A stretch of 64,000 nucleotides of DNA from CADEDV01 sp964412375 (GTDB lineage: Bacteria; Bacteroidota; Bacteroidia; Chitinophagales; Chitinophagaceae): assembly GCA_964412375.1 (NCBI GenBank), contig CAYPOD010000013.1, positions 12,657 through 76,656 on the forward strand, given 5' to 3'. A program made the translations under genes and the position numbers. Under the pieces are notes generated by a model. It was not told where the DNA came from. It made no database searches and was given only the letters and a program-made list of their open reading frames with translations. The first letter of the stretch is position 1, and each line of letters begins with the position of its first letter. This document shows positions 7,180-15,779 of the stretch, one piece after another.

Positions 7180-9108
7180 ATGTCGAACGCAACTGCTATA
7201 GCACTGATTCCACTCCTTCCCCTGGCGGGGTTTGTACTGCTGGGTTTGTTTGGAAGAACCACTTTCAAAAAAAGTTCGGGCATTTTTGCTACACTGCTCT
7301 TACTTGCTTCTGCTTTTCTGTCCATTTATATTGCCTACGACTATTTCACTCATAGCAATGCAGGTGTTTATGAAAAACAAATCCCGCTAAATTATACCTG
7401 GCTGCAATTCTCAGAGACACTTTCCATCAACATGGGGATTCTGCTTGATCCCATCTCCGCTATGATGATCGTGGTGGTAAGTTTTGTTTCATTGATGGTG
7501 CATATCTACAGCCTTGGCTACATGAAAGGGGAAGAAAGATATCCCACTTACTTTGCGTACCTGCAATTGTTCACTTTCTCCATGCTTGGACTGGTACTTT
7601 CATCCAATCTTTTCCAGATCTATTTCTTCTGGGAACTGGTGGGTGTCTCCTCTTTCCTGCTCATCGGTTTTTATTATAATAAACCTTCGGCAGTTGCGGC
7701 ATCTAAAAAAGCATTTATCGTCACCCGTTTTGCCGACCTCGGTTTTCTCATCGGCATATTGATCCTCTCCTATACATCCGGCACACTTGATTTCAATGAA
7801 ATGATCGCCACACTGAATTCGCCTGAATCCAGCGAAATGAAATCAGCCGTTACTTCATCATTTCTTGGCATTTCGGCTTTATCATGGGGCACCATGCTGG
7901 TCTTTATGGGAGGTGCCGGGAAAAGTGCCATGTTCCCGCTGCATATCTGGCTGCCCGATGCGATGGAAGGACCCACTCCTGTCTCCGCATTGATACATGC
8001 CGCTACGATGGTAGTGGCCGGAGTTTTCTTAGTGGCAAGACTGTTTCCTGTTTATGCTTTCAATACTCCTGCTGTGCTGGAGATTGTCGGATGGGTTGGC
8101 GCCATCTCCGCCATCATCGCTGCTATTATTGCCTGCACACAAACAGATATTAAAAGGGTGTTGGCCTATTCCACCATGTCGCAGATCGGGTTTATGATGT
8201 TTGCATTGGGTGTTTCATCCTATGGAGGTGAAGCCGGTTTGGGATATACGGCTTCTATGTTCCACTTGTTTACACATGCCATGTTCAAAGCGTTGCTTTT
8301 CCTTGGAGCAGGTGCTGTGATACATTTCATTCACAGCAATGAAATGAAAGATATGGGCGGATTGAGAAAGTATTTACCTATCACACATATCACTTTCCTG
8401 ATCGCCTGCCTGGCTATTGCCGGTGTGCCGCCGTTTGCCGGGTTCTTCAGTAAAGAAGAAATATTACTGGCAGCTTATCACAGCAACCCCGCTATTTACT
8501 GGATCGCCTTACTGACTTCAGGGCTCACCGCTTTCTATATGTTCCGTTTGTATTTCTCGATCTTCTGGAATAAGAAAGCAGCCATTCATGGTGAACACCA
8601 CGGTGAAGGCGGTTTCAGCATGATGTTACCTTTAGTTATCCTGGGCATTGCCGCTGTGTTTGCAGGCTTTATTCCTTTTGGAAAATATGTGAGTTCGGAC
8701 GGCACCCCGCTTGCCTCCCATTTTGATATTGGTTTTTCGATTGCACCTGTTGCATTAGGTCTCACCGGCATTTTGGCTGCCCTATGGTTGTATAAAAAAC
8801 AAAACGACAAACCGGCAAAACTGGCTGCATCTTTAGGAAGCCTGTACAAAGCTGCTTATCATAAATTCTACATTGACGAAATATATCTCTTTATAACAAA
8901 GAAAATATTGTTTAACCTTATTGGCAGACCGGCCGCATGGTTTGATAAGAACATAGTGGATGGGCTGGTGAATTTTACAGGACAGGCGACAGAAGCCATT
9001 TCAGGAAGTATCAAAAAAATGCAGTCAGGAAAAGTGCAGTTGTATGGGATGTATTTCCTGGCGGGAGTGATTGCACTGGCTGTATTGTTTATTTATATCT
9101 GGAAATAA
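7180..9108 (+). CDS. nuoL: NADH-quinone oxidoreductase subunit L
   Basis: A 642-residue antiporter-like subunit, the distal proton pump of complex I. It carries the proton antiporter core with FFWELVGVSSFLLIG, the WLPDAMEGPTPVSALIH block, the ACTQTDIKRVLAYST motif and the C-terminal extension that forms the lateral helix. Full length for the family. It starts six bases after nuoK. The next gene is not nuoM but an ORF6N gene. Confidence 0.97.
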   Translation: MSNATAIALIPLLPLAGFVLLGLFGRTTFKKSSGIFATLLLLASAFLSIYIAYDYFTHSNAGVYEKQIPLNYTWLQFSETLSINMGILLDPISAMMIVVVSFVSLMVHIYSLGYMKGEERYPTYFAYLQLFTFSMLGLVLSSNLFQIYFFWELVGVSSFLLIGFYYNKPSAVAASKKAFIVTRFADLGFLIGILILSYTSGTLDFNEMIATLNSPESSEMKSAVTSSFLGISALSWGTMLVFMGGAGKSAMFPLHIWLPDAMEGPTPVSALIHAATMVVAGVFLVARLFPVYAFNTPAVLEIVGWVGAISAIIAAIIACTQTDIKRVLAYSTMSQIGFMMFALGVSSYGGEAGLGYTASMFHLFTHAMFKALLFLGAGAVIHFIHSNEMKDMGGLRKYLPITHITFLIACLAIAGVPPFAGFFSKEEILLAAYHSNPAIYWIALLTSGLTAFYMFRLYFSIFWNKKAAIHGEHHGEGGFSMMLPLVILGIAAVFAGFIPFGKYVSSDGTPLASHFDIGFSIAPVALGLTGILAALWLYKKQNDKPAKLAASLGSLYKAAYHKFYIDEIYLFITKKILFNLIGRPAAWFDKNIVDGLVNFTGQATEAISGSIKKMQSGKVQLYGMYFLAGVIALAVLFIYIWK

Positions 9109-9117
9109 CAAGGATAA

Positions 9118-9660
9118 GTGACATCGAAGAAAAGAAATATCAACCCTTCCATTACTGATGAAAAAATCATTAGCAAGATATACTATATCCGTGGTCAAAA
9201 AGTCATGCTTGACAGCGACCTGGCTGAAATGTATGGGGTTGAGGCCAGGGTACTTAACCAAGCTGTTAAACGAAATAGTGAAAGATTTCCAAAGGACTTC
9301 ATGTTTAAACTTACAGACAAAGAGTTTAAAAACTTGAAATCACAAACTGTGACTTCAAGTTGGGGCGGTAAAAGAAAGATTCCTCATGTATTTACAGAAC
9401 AGGGAGTGTCCATGCTTTCCGGTGTGCTGAACAGCCCCTTGGCTATACAAGTGCATATCCAGATTATCCGGGTTTTCTCTAAAATGAAAGAACTATTGTT
9501 AAGCCATAAAGATATTTTATTGAAACTTGAAAAAATGGAAAAAGATGTGAAAGAGAATAAAGAAGATATCGCCATGATTTTTGAAGCTCTTAAACAATTG
9601 CTAAACCCGCCACAGCCCAAAAGAAGACTGATCGGGTTTAACAGGAAAGATGAAGAATAG
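9118..9660 (+). CDS. ORF6N domain DNA-binding protein inserted in the nuo operon
   Basis: A 180-residue protein. Residues 15-105 form an ORF6N domain: IYYIRGQKVMLDSDLAEMYG, then LNQAVKRNSERFPKDFMF, then FTEQGVSMLSGVLNS. A coiled-coil tail (about 120-155) and a basic C-terminus follow. ORF6N proteins are phage-type KilA-N/Bro relatives common in Bacteroidota chromosomes and are thought to bind DNA. The start is GTG 9118; no ATG fits. It lies nine bases after nuoL and seven before nuoM, so it must be co-transcribed with complex I. It has no known role in respiration; it may be a recent insert or a regulator. The placement is odd and worth comparing in relatives. Confidence 0.88.
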   Translation: MTSKKRNINPSITDEKIISKIYYIRGQKVMLDSDLAEMYGVEARVLNQAVKRNSERFPKDFMFKLTDKEFKNLKSQTVTSSWGGKRKIPHVFTEQGVSMLSGVLNSPLAIQVHIQIIRVFSKMKELLLSHKDILLKLEKMEKDVKENKEDIAMIFEALKQLLNPPQPKRRLIGFNRKDEE

Positions 9661-9667
9661 CTGAAAA

Positions 9668-11146
9668 ATGAACCTTTTATTACTCATACTGATTCCCTTA
9701 TTAACAGCCCTGGCTGTTTTGCTGTCCCGCAACACAAGACAGGTTCGGCTTATGGCACTCACCGGTTCCGCTGCACAGATCATACTGGCTTTTGTGTTAC
9801 TGATGGAATACAGGAACCAGGTAGCTGCAGGCGATAAAGGACCGATGTATTTTGAACAGAACTATTCATTGTTCCCCGCCTGGAACATCAATTTTCATAT
9901 CGGAGTTGATGGTATTTCGATTGCCATGATACTGCTTACCTCCTTTGTGGTTATTGCAGGTGTTCTTGTTTCATGGCATGTGCAAAAGATGACAAAAGAG
10001 TTTTTCTTCCTGCTTATTCTTTTAGGTCTCGGCGCATATGGTTTCTTTATTTCACTCGACCTGTTCATTCTTTTCTTCTTCCTCGAAATTGCAGTGATTC
10101 CCAAATACCTGCTTATTGGCATCTGGGGAAGCGGCAAAAAAGAATACAGCGCCAATAAACTGGCCCTGATGCTCATGGGAGGTTCTGCCCTGGTGCTCGT
10201 GGGTTTGCTGGGATTATATTTTTCTTCTGGTCAGAGTTTTGACCTGATGCAATTAGCACAAACTGATATTTCCACAAAAACACAACATATCATTTTCCCG
10301 CTGTTGTTTGTTGGGTTTGGGGTATTCACCGCCTTGTTTCCGTTTCACACCTGGGTGCCTGATGGTCACTCTTCGGCGCCAACAGCTGGTTCTATGTTTT
10401 TGGCCGGTATATCAATGAAGTTAGGTGGCTATGGATGCCTGAGGGTAGCAACTTATTTATTACCCGAAGGAGCTAAAGAGTATGCTGATATCATCATTGT
10501 GCTTTCTTCCATTGCCATCTTATACGGTGCTTTCGCTACGATGATGCAGAAAGACCTCAAGTATATCAACGCCTATTCATCGGTAAGCCATGTCGGCTTC
10601 AGTTTATTAGGTATTGGTATGCTGACACAAACAGCGCTAAACGGTGCCGTGCTGCAAATGGTATCACATGGATTGATGACAGCACTTTTCTTTGCGGTGA
10701 TCGGGATGATCTACGACCGCACTCACACAAGAATGGTAGCCGAAATGGGCGGACTGATGAAAATGATGCCTTTCGTCACAACCATATTTTTTATAGTTGG
10801 TCTCTGTTCGCTGGGTTTGCCGGGATTGAGTGGTTTCGTGGCAGAAATGACCGTGTTTGTCGGCTCCTGGGAAAAAGAAGGAATGTTTTATCGTATTGCA
10901 ACAATCGCTGCAGCCATGTCAATAGTAGTAACTGCAGTATATATATTAAGAGCAGTAGGCAAAGTGGCCATGGGCCCGGTCACCAATGAAAGTCATTTGC
11001 AACTGAAAGATGCGGCGTGGAATGAAAGATTGGCCGCGATAATACTATTGGCGGGTATTTTGGCAATTGGACTGATGCCTTCCTGGCTAAATGACCTGAT
11101 CAAACCGGGCACAGAAATTATAATTCAGAAGATCGGGGCAAAATAA
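9668..11146 (+). CDS. nuoM: NADH-quinone oxidoreductase subunit M
   Basis: A 492-residue antiporter-like subunit, the middle proton pump. Key features are FFFLEIAVIPKYLLIG (conserved glutamate), HTWVPDGHSSAPTAGS and QKDLKYINAYSSVSHVG (lysine helix). Full length. It starts seven bases after the ORF6N gene. Confidence 0.97.
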   Translation: MNLLLLILIPLLTALAVLLSRNTRQVRLMALTGSAAQIILAFVLLMEYRNQVAAGDKGPMYFEQNYSLFPAWNINFHIGVDGISIAMILLTSFVVIAGVLVSWHVQKMTKEFFFLLILLGLGAYGFFISLDLFILFFFLEIAVIPKYLLIGIWGSGKKEYSANKLALMLMGGSALVLVGLLGLYFSSGQSFDLMQLAQTDISTKTQHIIFPLLFVGFGVFTALFPFHTWVPDGHSSAPTAGSMFLAGISMKLGGYGCLRVATYLLPEGAKEYADIIIVLSSIAILYGAFATMMQKDLKYINAYSSVSHVGFSLLGIGMLTQTALNGAVLQMVSHGLMTALFFAVIGMIYDRTHTRMVAEMGGLMKMMPFVTTIFFIVGLCSLGLPGLSGFVAEMTVFVGSWEKEGMFYRIATIAAAMSIVVTAVYILRAVGKVAMGPVTNESHLQLKDAAWNERLAAIILLAGILAIGLMPSWLNDLIKPGTEIIIQKIGAK

Positions 11147-11159
11147 ATTAAGAACAGGT

Positions 11160-12557
11160 ATGAATGAGTTCCTGACATTGATGAAAAATGAACTGGCGAT
11201 CACTGCGATCATCTTCCTGTTGCTGTTCATCAAGATTGGCAAAGGGATGAAGCATGAAACGTTGCTCCCGTTGATACAGGTGCTGCTATTAGCTAATCTT
11301 TTGCTCGGTTTCTTTTTCAATAAGGAAGGATCACTATTTGGCGATATGTACCAGACCAATGGCCTGATTGCTTTTCAGAAAAACATTCTGAGCCTCGGTG
11401 TTTATCTTATCTCACTGCTATGCAGCGACTGGCTGAAAAAAAGCGAACACATGCCGGAGTTTTTTATGCTGATGTTATCAGCCTTGCTCGGCATGTTCCT
11501 GATGATCTCCAGTGGCAACCTGCTGATCTTTTATTTATCCCTCGAACTGGCAACCATTCCCATTGCTGCCATGGCCAATTTTGATTTGCAGCAAAAGCGT
11601 TCATCCGAAGGAGCGATGAAGATGATCCTCTCATCTGCTTTCTCTTCCGGTATTTTATTATTCGGCATTTCGCTGATCTATGGAGCAACCGGCACTATCG
11701 GTTTTGCTGCATTACCTTCACAGTTAGACGGCAGTGCATTCCAGGTACTGGCTTTCATTTTTATGTTCACAGCCTTTGCATTCAAGCTGTCCATCGTTCC
11801 GTTTCATTTGTGGACGGCCGATGTCTATGAAGGCTCGCCGCTAGCAACCACTTCTTTTCTTTCTGTTGTTTCCAAAGGGGCAGTATCTTTTATTTTCATT
11901 ACAGCACTATACAAAGTCTTTCAGCCGATGCAGGAGTTGTGGTATAATTTGCTTGTAATACTGGCCATTGCAACCATGATCATTGGCAATCTCTTTGCAC
12001 TGCGGCAACAAAATATCAAACGCTTTCTTGCTTTTTCATCCATTGCACAAGTGGGCTTTATCCTGGTTGGTATCAGCAATGCAGATGTGGCGGGTCTTTC
12101 ATCCGTTGTATATTTTGTGCTGATCTATGTTTTTTCCAATCTTGCTGCCTTTGGTGTGGCGGCTGCTATCTCTGAGCAAACAGGAAGAGAAAACATTGAC
12201 GAATACAAAGGGCTTTACAAAACCAACCCCTTCCTTTGCTGGATTCTGGCCTTAGCGCTGTTTTCTCTGGCAGGCATTCCCCCTACAGCCGGGTTCTTTG
12301 GAAAATTATTTTTGATCGGTGCCGGTGCTGCCAATGGAGCTTATTGGTTTATCATCATTGCGGCGCTCAACATGATCGTTTCGCTGTATTATTATTTAAG
12401 AGTGGTGAGGGCTATGTTCATGGATAAAAATGAGCACCCAATAGAAAACATTCAAACAACCGGTTCAGTCAGATTTGGCCTGGTGATATGTGCAGCGGGA
12501 ATTTTACTTGTCGGGGTACTGAGCTGGATATATGAGCATATTCAATCTTTAATTTAG
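11160..12557 (+). CDS. nuoN: NADH-quinone oxidoreductase subunit N
   Basis: A 465-residue antiporter-like subunit, the proximal pump. It shows LIFYLSLELATIPIAAMA, PFHLWTADVYEGSPLATTS and RQQNIKRFLAFSSIAQVG. It is the last complex I subunit of the operon, and the following hypothetical gene starts five bases later. Confidence 0.96.
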   Translation: MNEFLTLMKNELAITAIIFLLLFIKIGKGMKHETLLPLIQVLLLANLLLGFFFNKEGSLFGDMYQTNGLIAFQKNILSLGVYLISLLCSDWLKKSEHMPEFFMLMLSALLGMFLMISSGNLLIFYLSLELATIPIAAMANFDLQQKRSSEGAMKMILSSAFSSGILLFGISLIYGATGTIGFAALPSQLDGSAFQVLAFIFMFTAFAFKLSIVPFHLWTADVYEGSPLATTSFLSVVSKGAVSFIFITALYKVFQPMQELWYNLLVILAIATMIIGNLFALRQQNIKRFLAFSSIAQVGFILVGISNADVAGLSSVVYFVLIYVFSNLAAFGVAAAISEQTGRENIDEYKGLYKTNPFLCWILALALFSLAGIPPTAGFFGKLFLIGAGAANGAYWFIIIAALNMIVSLYYYLRVVRAMFMDKNEHPIENIQTTGSVRFGLVICAAGILLVGVLSWIYEHIQSLI

Positions 12558-12561
12558 CGGA

Positions 12562-12960
12562 ATGGCACTCAATAAAAATCATGAGTTTGAAGAACTGAAC
12601 GGTGTCAAATGTGGCATCGTGGAAAAGAATGTAAAACCGGAAAGGGTTGCCTTTTTAAAAGCACTGCTTGAGTTCAACGGTTATACAGTTGTCGTAGTGC
12701 CCTCACCGCCGCCAAAAGTTGCCCCCGCTCCCAAACCTGCTGAAGGAGAAACAGCGGCGCCAGCACCACCTTCTCAACCGGCACCCGAAACATTTACCGT
12801 TGGCGTCACCGATTATACATTCAACTGGGTGAATGCTATTTTTGGGCGAATGCTGAAAACAAAAGACGGAAGTATTGTAACCCTTGCTTACTGGGAACAA
12901 AAAGAAACGCAGAACAATGATGAAATTCCCTACTTTGATAATAAAGAAACATGGAAATAA
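12562..12960 (+). CDS. Conserved hypothetical protein at the end of the nuo operon
   Basis: A 132-residue soluble protein with no recognised family. Residues 1-46 look like a small alpha/beta unit (GVKCGIVEKN to YTVVVVPS). A linker of about 30 residues rich in Pro and Ala follows (PAPPSQPAPE). The C-terminal half is acidic with several aromatic residues (VGVTDYTFNWVNAIFG). It has no signal peptide or membrane helix. It starts five bases after nuoN and overlaps the next gene by ten bases, so it is transcribed with complex I. A link to complex I is only a guess from position. Confidence 0.75.
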   Translation: MALNKNHEFEELNGVKCGIVEKNVKPERVAFLKALLEFNGYTVVVVPSPPPKVAPAPKPAEGETAAPAPPSQPAPETFTVGVTDYTFNWVNAIFGRMLKTKDGSIVTLAYWEQKETQNNDEIPYFDNKETWK

Positions 12961-13400
12961 AGAACCTGTTTGATCCTGTTGTAAAGCAGGAAATCATTGA
13001 CCGCATCAACAAACTTACGCCGCAGTCGCAAAGACAATGGGGAAAAATGAATGTGGCCCAGATGCTGGCACACCTGCAACCAGCTATTAAAATCGCATAT
13101 GGCACTCACCAGCCAAAAGGGCATTTCTTTTTCAAACTGATCCTTCCATTTTTTAAGAGTAAGTTATGGGATGAAAAACCTTACAAGAGAGGACTTCCCA
13201 CCGATGATACTTTTATCATGACGGGGACCGAAAAAGATTTTGAAAAAGAAAAAGCCGGGCTTATTGATCTTATCCATCAATTTACTGAATCTACCGTCCG
13301 GGGTGACAGACATCCTGTTTTTGGAAAACTTACCAGGGAACAGTGGAGCAAAGCTATCTGGAAACACCTGGATCATCACCTGAAGCAGTTTGGGGTATAA
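12951..13400 (+). CDS. DUF1569 (DinB-like) protein
   Basis: A 149-residue protein of the DUF1569 family, a branch of the DinB/YfiT four-helix metalloenzyme-like fold. The helix with MNVAQMLAHLQPAI and the C-terminal WKHLDHHLKQFGV supply the histidines typical of these proteins. The reaction is unknown. The start overlaps the previous gene by ten bases. The two-way terminator at 13427-13472 ends this operon. Confidence 0.85.
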   Translation: MEIKNLFDPVVKQEIIDRINKLTPQSQRQWGKMNVAQMLAHLQPAIKIAYGTHQPKGHFFFKLILPFFKSKLWDEKPYKRGLPTDDTFIMTGTEKDFEKEKAGLIDLIHQFTESTVRGDRHPVFGKLTREQWSKAIWKHLDHHLKQFGV

Positions 13401-13426
13401 AAATCAGGAACAAAAAATATATAATA

Positions 13427-13472
13427 AGGAATGAGAAAGTTGGAGAACGTACTTTTTCATTCCTCATTTTTT
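13427..13472. terminator. Bidirectional terminator between DUF1569 and glyS
   Basis: A 14 bp stem with one wobble pair, AGGAATGAGAAAGT (13427-13440) with ACTTTTTCATTCCT (13451-13464), has a 10-base loop. Six T residues follow on the plus strand and A-rich sequence precedes it, so it can stop transcription from both converging genes. Confidence 0.9.
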
Positions 13473-13483
13473 ATTACTGATTT

Positions 13484-14953
13484 CTAATTAACAGCGCTAA
13501 GCACTATGTTGTTCAAATCAGTTATCGCCACCCTCTCCTGTTCCATCGAATCCCTGTGACGAATGGTAACTGTATTATCTTCTTTTGTCTGGTGGTCCAC
13601 CGTTACACAAAAAGGCGTACCCAACGCATCCATCCGGCGGTATCGTTTACCGATAGAGTCTTTTTCTTCATAAAAACATCGGAAATGAGGACGGCAATCA
13701 CTCATTATTTGCTCAGCTATTTCGGGAAGACCATCTTTTTTTGTCAGAGGTAATACAGCCAGTTTTATCGGAGCCAGTTTTGCAGGAAATTTTAATACGA
13801 CACGGCTGTCAGGCTTATCTGCGGTGCTTAAATCCTGTTCTTCATAAGCATGGCTGATCACAGCGAGGAACATCCGGTCAAGTCCGATTGAAGTTTCAAT
13901 TACATACGGAATGTAATTACCATACGGTTTGCCGGTGGCGGGGTCAACATCATTATCAAAATACTGTTGTTTCTTCTTACTGTACTCCTGGTGTTGTTTC
14001 AGATCGAAATCAGTACGGCTATGAATTCCTTCCAGTTCTTTGAAGCCAATGGGGAATTCAAATTCAATATCGCAGGCCGCATCGGCGTAGTGAGCTAATT
14101 TCACATGGTCATGGAAACGATATTTTTCTGCCGGTATGCCCAATGCCTGGTGCCATTTTAATCGCTCAGCTTTCCAGTATTCATACCATTCTTTCTGTGT
14201 ACCTGGACGGATAAAGAACTGCATTTCCATCTGCTCAAACTCCCTCATTCTGAAAATGAATTGTCTTGCCACAATCTCATTCCGGAATGCCTTTCCTATC
14301 TGTGCAATACCAAAAGGAATTTTCATCCTGCCGGTTTTCTGCACATTCAGAAAATTAACGAAAATACCTTGTGCGGTTTCTGGCCGCAGGTAAACTTTGT
14401 TGTCCTCGTCATCACTTGAAACAGTGGAACCAAACTCCGTAGAAAACATGAGGTTGAACTGGCGGATATCTGTCCAGTTGCAGGTTTCGCTGATAGGACA
14501 TTTTATTTTATTATCCTCAATCAGTTTTTTCAAGCCTGCAAAATCATCCTTAGCCAAAAGGCCTTCCATATCTGTCAGGAGTGTTTCTGACTCCTTTTCT
14601 TTGCCTTCCTCATTAAGTTTTTCTGCATGACCTTCTATCAGGTGATCCACCCTGTATCTTTTCTTGCTGTCTTTGTTATCAATCATCGGGTCGTTGAAAT
14701 TGTCAACGTGGCCGCTGGCTTTCCAGGTGGTGGGGTGCATTAAAATAGCCGCATCAATACCCACGATGTTATCCTGCAGCTGGGTCATGCTTTTCCACCA
14801 ATAGTCTTTGATGTTTTTCTTCAGTTCACTGCCCATCTGGCCGTAGTCATATACCGCCTGCAGCCCGTCATAAATTTCACTGCTGGGAAAAATAAAACCA
14901 TATTCTTTGCAATGGGAGATTATCGCCTGGAATTTATTGGTATCGTTTGCCAT
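13484..14953 (-). CDS. glyS: Glycine--tRNA ligase, homodimeric type
   Basis: A 489-residue class II aminoacyl-tRNA synthetase of the single-chain (alpha2, GlyQS) type. It charges tRNA-Gly. Visible blocks are the N-terminal YDYGQMGSELKKNI, RPETAQGIFVNF, motif 2 with RNEIVARQFIFRMREFEQME, motif 3 with ETSIGLDRMF, and the C-terminal anticodon-binding domain. An internal Cys pair (CPISETCNW) may bind zinc. ATG 14953 lies seven bases after a TATCTTTG promoter-like motif, so the leader would be very short. Confidence 0.97.
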   Translation of the reverse strand: MANDTNKFQAIISHCKEYGFIFPSSEIYDGLQAVYDYGQMGSELKKNIKDYWWKSMTQLQDNIVGIDAAILMHPTTWKASGHVDNFNDPMIDNKDSKKRYRVDHLIEGHAEKLNEEGKEKESETLLTDMEGLLAKDDFAGLKKLIEDNKIKCPISETCNWTDIRQFNLMFSTEFGSTVSSDDEDNKVYLRPETAQGIFVNFLNVQKTGRMKIPFGIAQIGKAFRNEIVARQFIFRMREFEQMEMQFFIRPGTQKEWYEYWKAERLKWHQALGIPAEKYRFHDHVKLAHYADAACDIEFEFPIGFKELEGIHSRTDFDLKQHQEYSKKKQQYFDNDVDPATGKPYGNYIPYVIETSIGLDRMFLAVISHAYEEQDLSTADKPDSRVVLKFPAKLAPIKLAVLPLTKKDGLPEIAEQIMSDCRPHFRCFYEEKDSIGKRYRRMDALGTPFCVTVDHQTKEDNTVTIRHRDSMEQERVAITDLNNIVLSAVN

Positions 14954-14960
14954 AAGTCGG

Positions 14961-14968
14961 CAAAGATA
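14961..14968 (-). promoter_or_regulatory. Candidate -7 box of the glyS promoter
   Basis: On the minus strand TATCTTTG matches the Bacteroidota -7 consensus TAnnTTTG exactly. It ends seven bases before the glyS ATG, which would give an almost leaderless transcript. No clear TTG box is seen about 19-20 bases upstream, so support is partial. Confidence 0.45.
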
Positions 14969-15012
14969 ATATAGAACAGAGATTTGATGTAACTGAAAGA
15001 TTAATGCCGGTC

Positions 15013-15050
15013 ATTTCAACTTCTCAATCTCCCGATGCCTCTTCGCACCC
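15013..15050. repeat. Distal copy of the mazG 3' end (direct repeat A)
   Basis: This 38-base stretch matches 15782-15819 at 35 of 38 positions, in the same orientation. Read on the minus strand in the mazG frame it encodes AKRHREIEKLK and a stop, close to the true MazG end (DAERHRENEKLK). The last codons and the stop of the small protein gene are built from this repeat in another frame. Confidence 0.85.
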
Positions 15051-15242
15051 GGGGTTATTCTTTTGATATTCTCCCATCGGGTCAAGATCGCCCAATGGCA
15101 GCCCTAATTTTTGTTTGGCGTCTGTGAGTGCTATTCGCATGGCATCCATATCCATTATTGCCTGGTACAACCGTTCCCCGGGTGTTTTTTGCAGCCATAG
15201 CTCTAGCTGGAGGTCTTTGATGTATTGAGGAGTATCTGTCAT
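15024..15242 (-). CDS. Small protein paired with a nucleotidyltransferase
   Basis: A 72-residue acidic protein beginning MTDTPQYIKDLQLELWLQ, with the pattern WLxKTPGERLYQAI. Small proteins with a similar WLx-P-ERL segment are often encoded next to AbiEii/DUF6036-type nucleotidyltransferases, which makes this a likely partner (possible antitoxin or toxin). The start overlaps the nucleotidyltransferase stop by four bases (ATGA). Its C-terminal residues (CEEASGD) come from the mazG-tail repeat read out of frame, so the native end may be altered. Function unproven. Confidence 0.65.
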   Translation of the reverse strand: MTDTPQYIKDLQLELWLQKTPGERLYQAIMDMDAMRIALTDAKQKLGLPLGDLDPMGEYQKNNPGCEEASGD

Positions 15243-15769
15243 TTTTTTATCAAATCAAAGGTATTCAATTTAAGGCTGCTGATCCAATCATTAATATAAT
15301 TCCAGTCAAGGCCATTTAATGCCGATAAAAGCCGGATGTCTTCTTGCTGAACGGAACTTTGTAGTTCCTGCATCCAGATCAATTTGGAAATCAGCAGATC
15401 CTCGGCAGAGACAAGGAAAATTTTCATGTCCAGAAAATCAATTGGTCGGCGGCGTTCAAACTCCGTTTGGCGGTAAGGATGATTTTTCAGTATGATAAAA
15501 TCTGCTTTGTAATTGCTTTTGTGGTCAATAATGTTGAACATCCCCTCCTGCCTTATGGCATCCCGGATGGAATCCTCATCACAATAATATCCTTGTTTAA
15601 AGTAAGCTGCTAACAATGACGCATCAGAAGGTTGCAGATGTACAACAAAATCAAAATCCCTTGTAAACCGTGGCCCTGTATAAGTACTCATAGCCATACT
15701 CCCGGAAAGCATATATGGAATATGATTATCATCAAAAAACCGAATCAGTGTTCTTAAAAATTCAATCAT
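15239..15769 (-). CDS. Nucleotidyltransferase-fold protein (AbiEii/DUF6036-like)
   Basis: A 176-residue protein with the minimal nucleotidyltransferase signature: Gly-Ser in YMLSGSMAMSTYTG, then RDFDFVV about ten residues later supplying the two metal-binding acidic residues, and a later Asp in YKADFIIL. The family includes toxin-like enzymes that transfer nucleotides to tRNA or protein and substrate-unknown relatives. It starts ten bases after mazG and is translationally coupled to the 72-residue gene. Together they form a two-gene cassette bracketed by copies of the mazG 3' end. A toxin-antitoxin role is inference. Confidence 0.75.
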   Translation of the reverse strand: MIEFLRTLIRFFDDNHIPYMLSGSMAMSTYTGPRFTRDFDFVVHLQPSDASLLAAYFKQGYYCDEDSIRDAIRQEGMFNIIDHKSNYKADFIILKNHPYRQTEFERRRPIDFLDMKIFLVSAEDLLISKLIWMQELQSSVQQEDIRLLSALNGLDWNYINDWISSLKLNTFDLIKK

Positions 15770-15779
15770 GGTCTAACAT

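Noticed and set aside
9118..9660. ORF6N gene as sign of a prophage
   Set aside because: No integrase, terminase, structural or lysis genes nearby; all neighbours are complex I genes.
15013..15050. Second mazG gene or gene fragment as a feature of its own
   Set aside because: Only about 12 codons match and no start exists, so it is listed as a repeat, not as a pseudogene.
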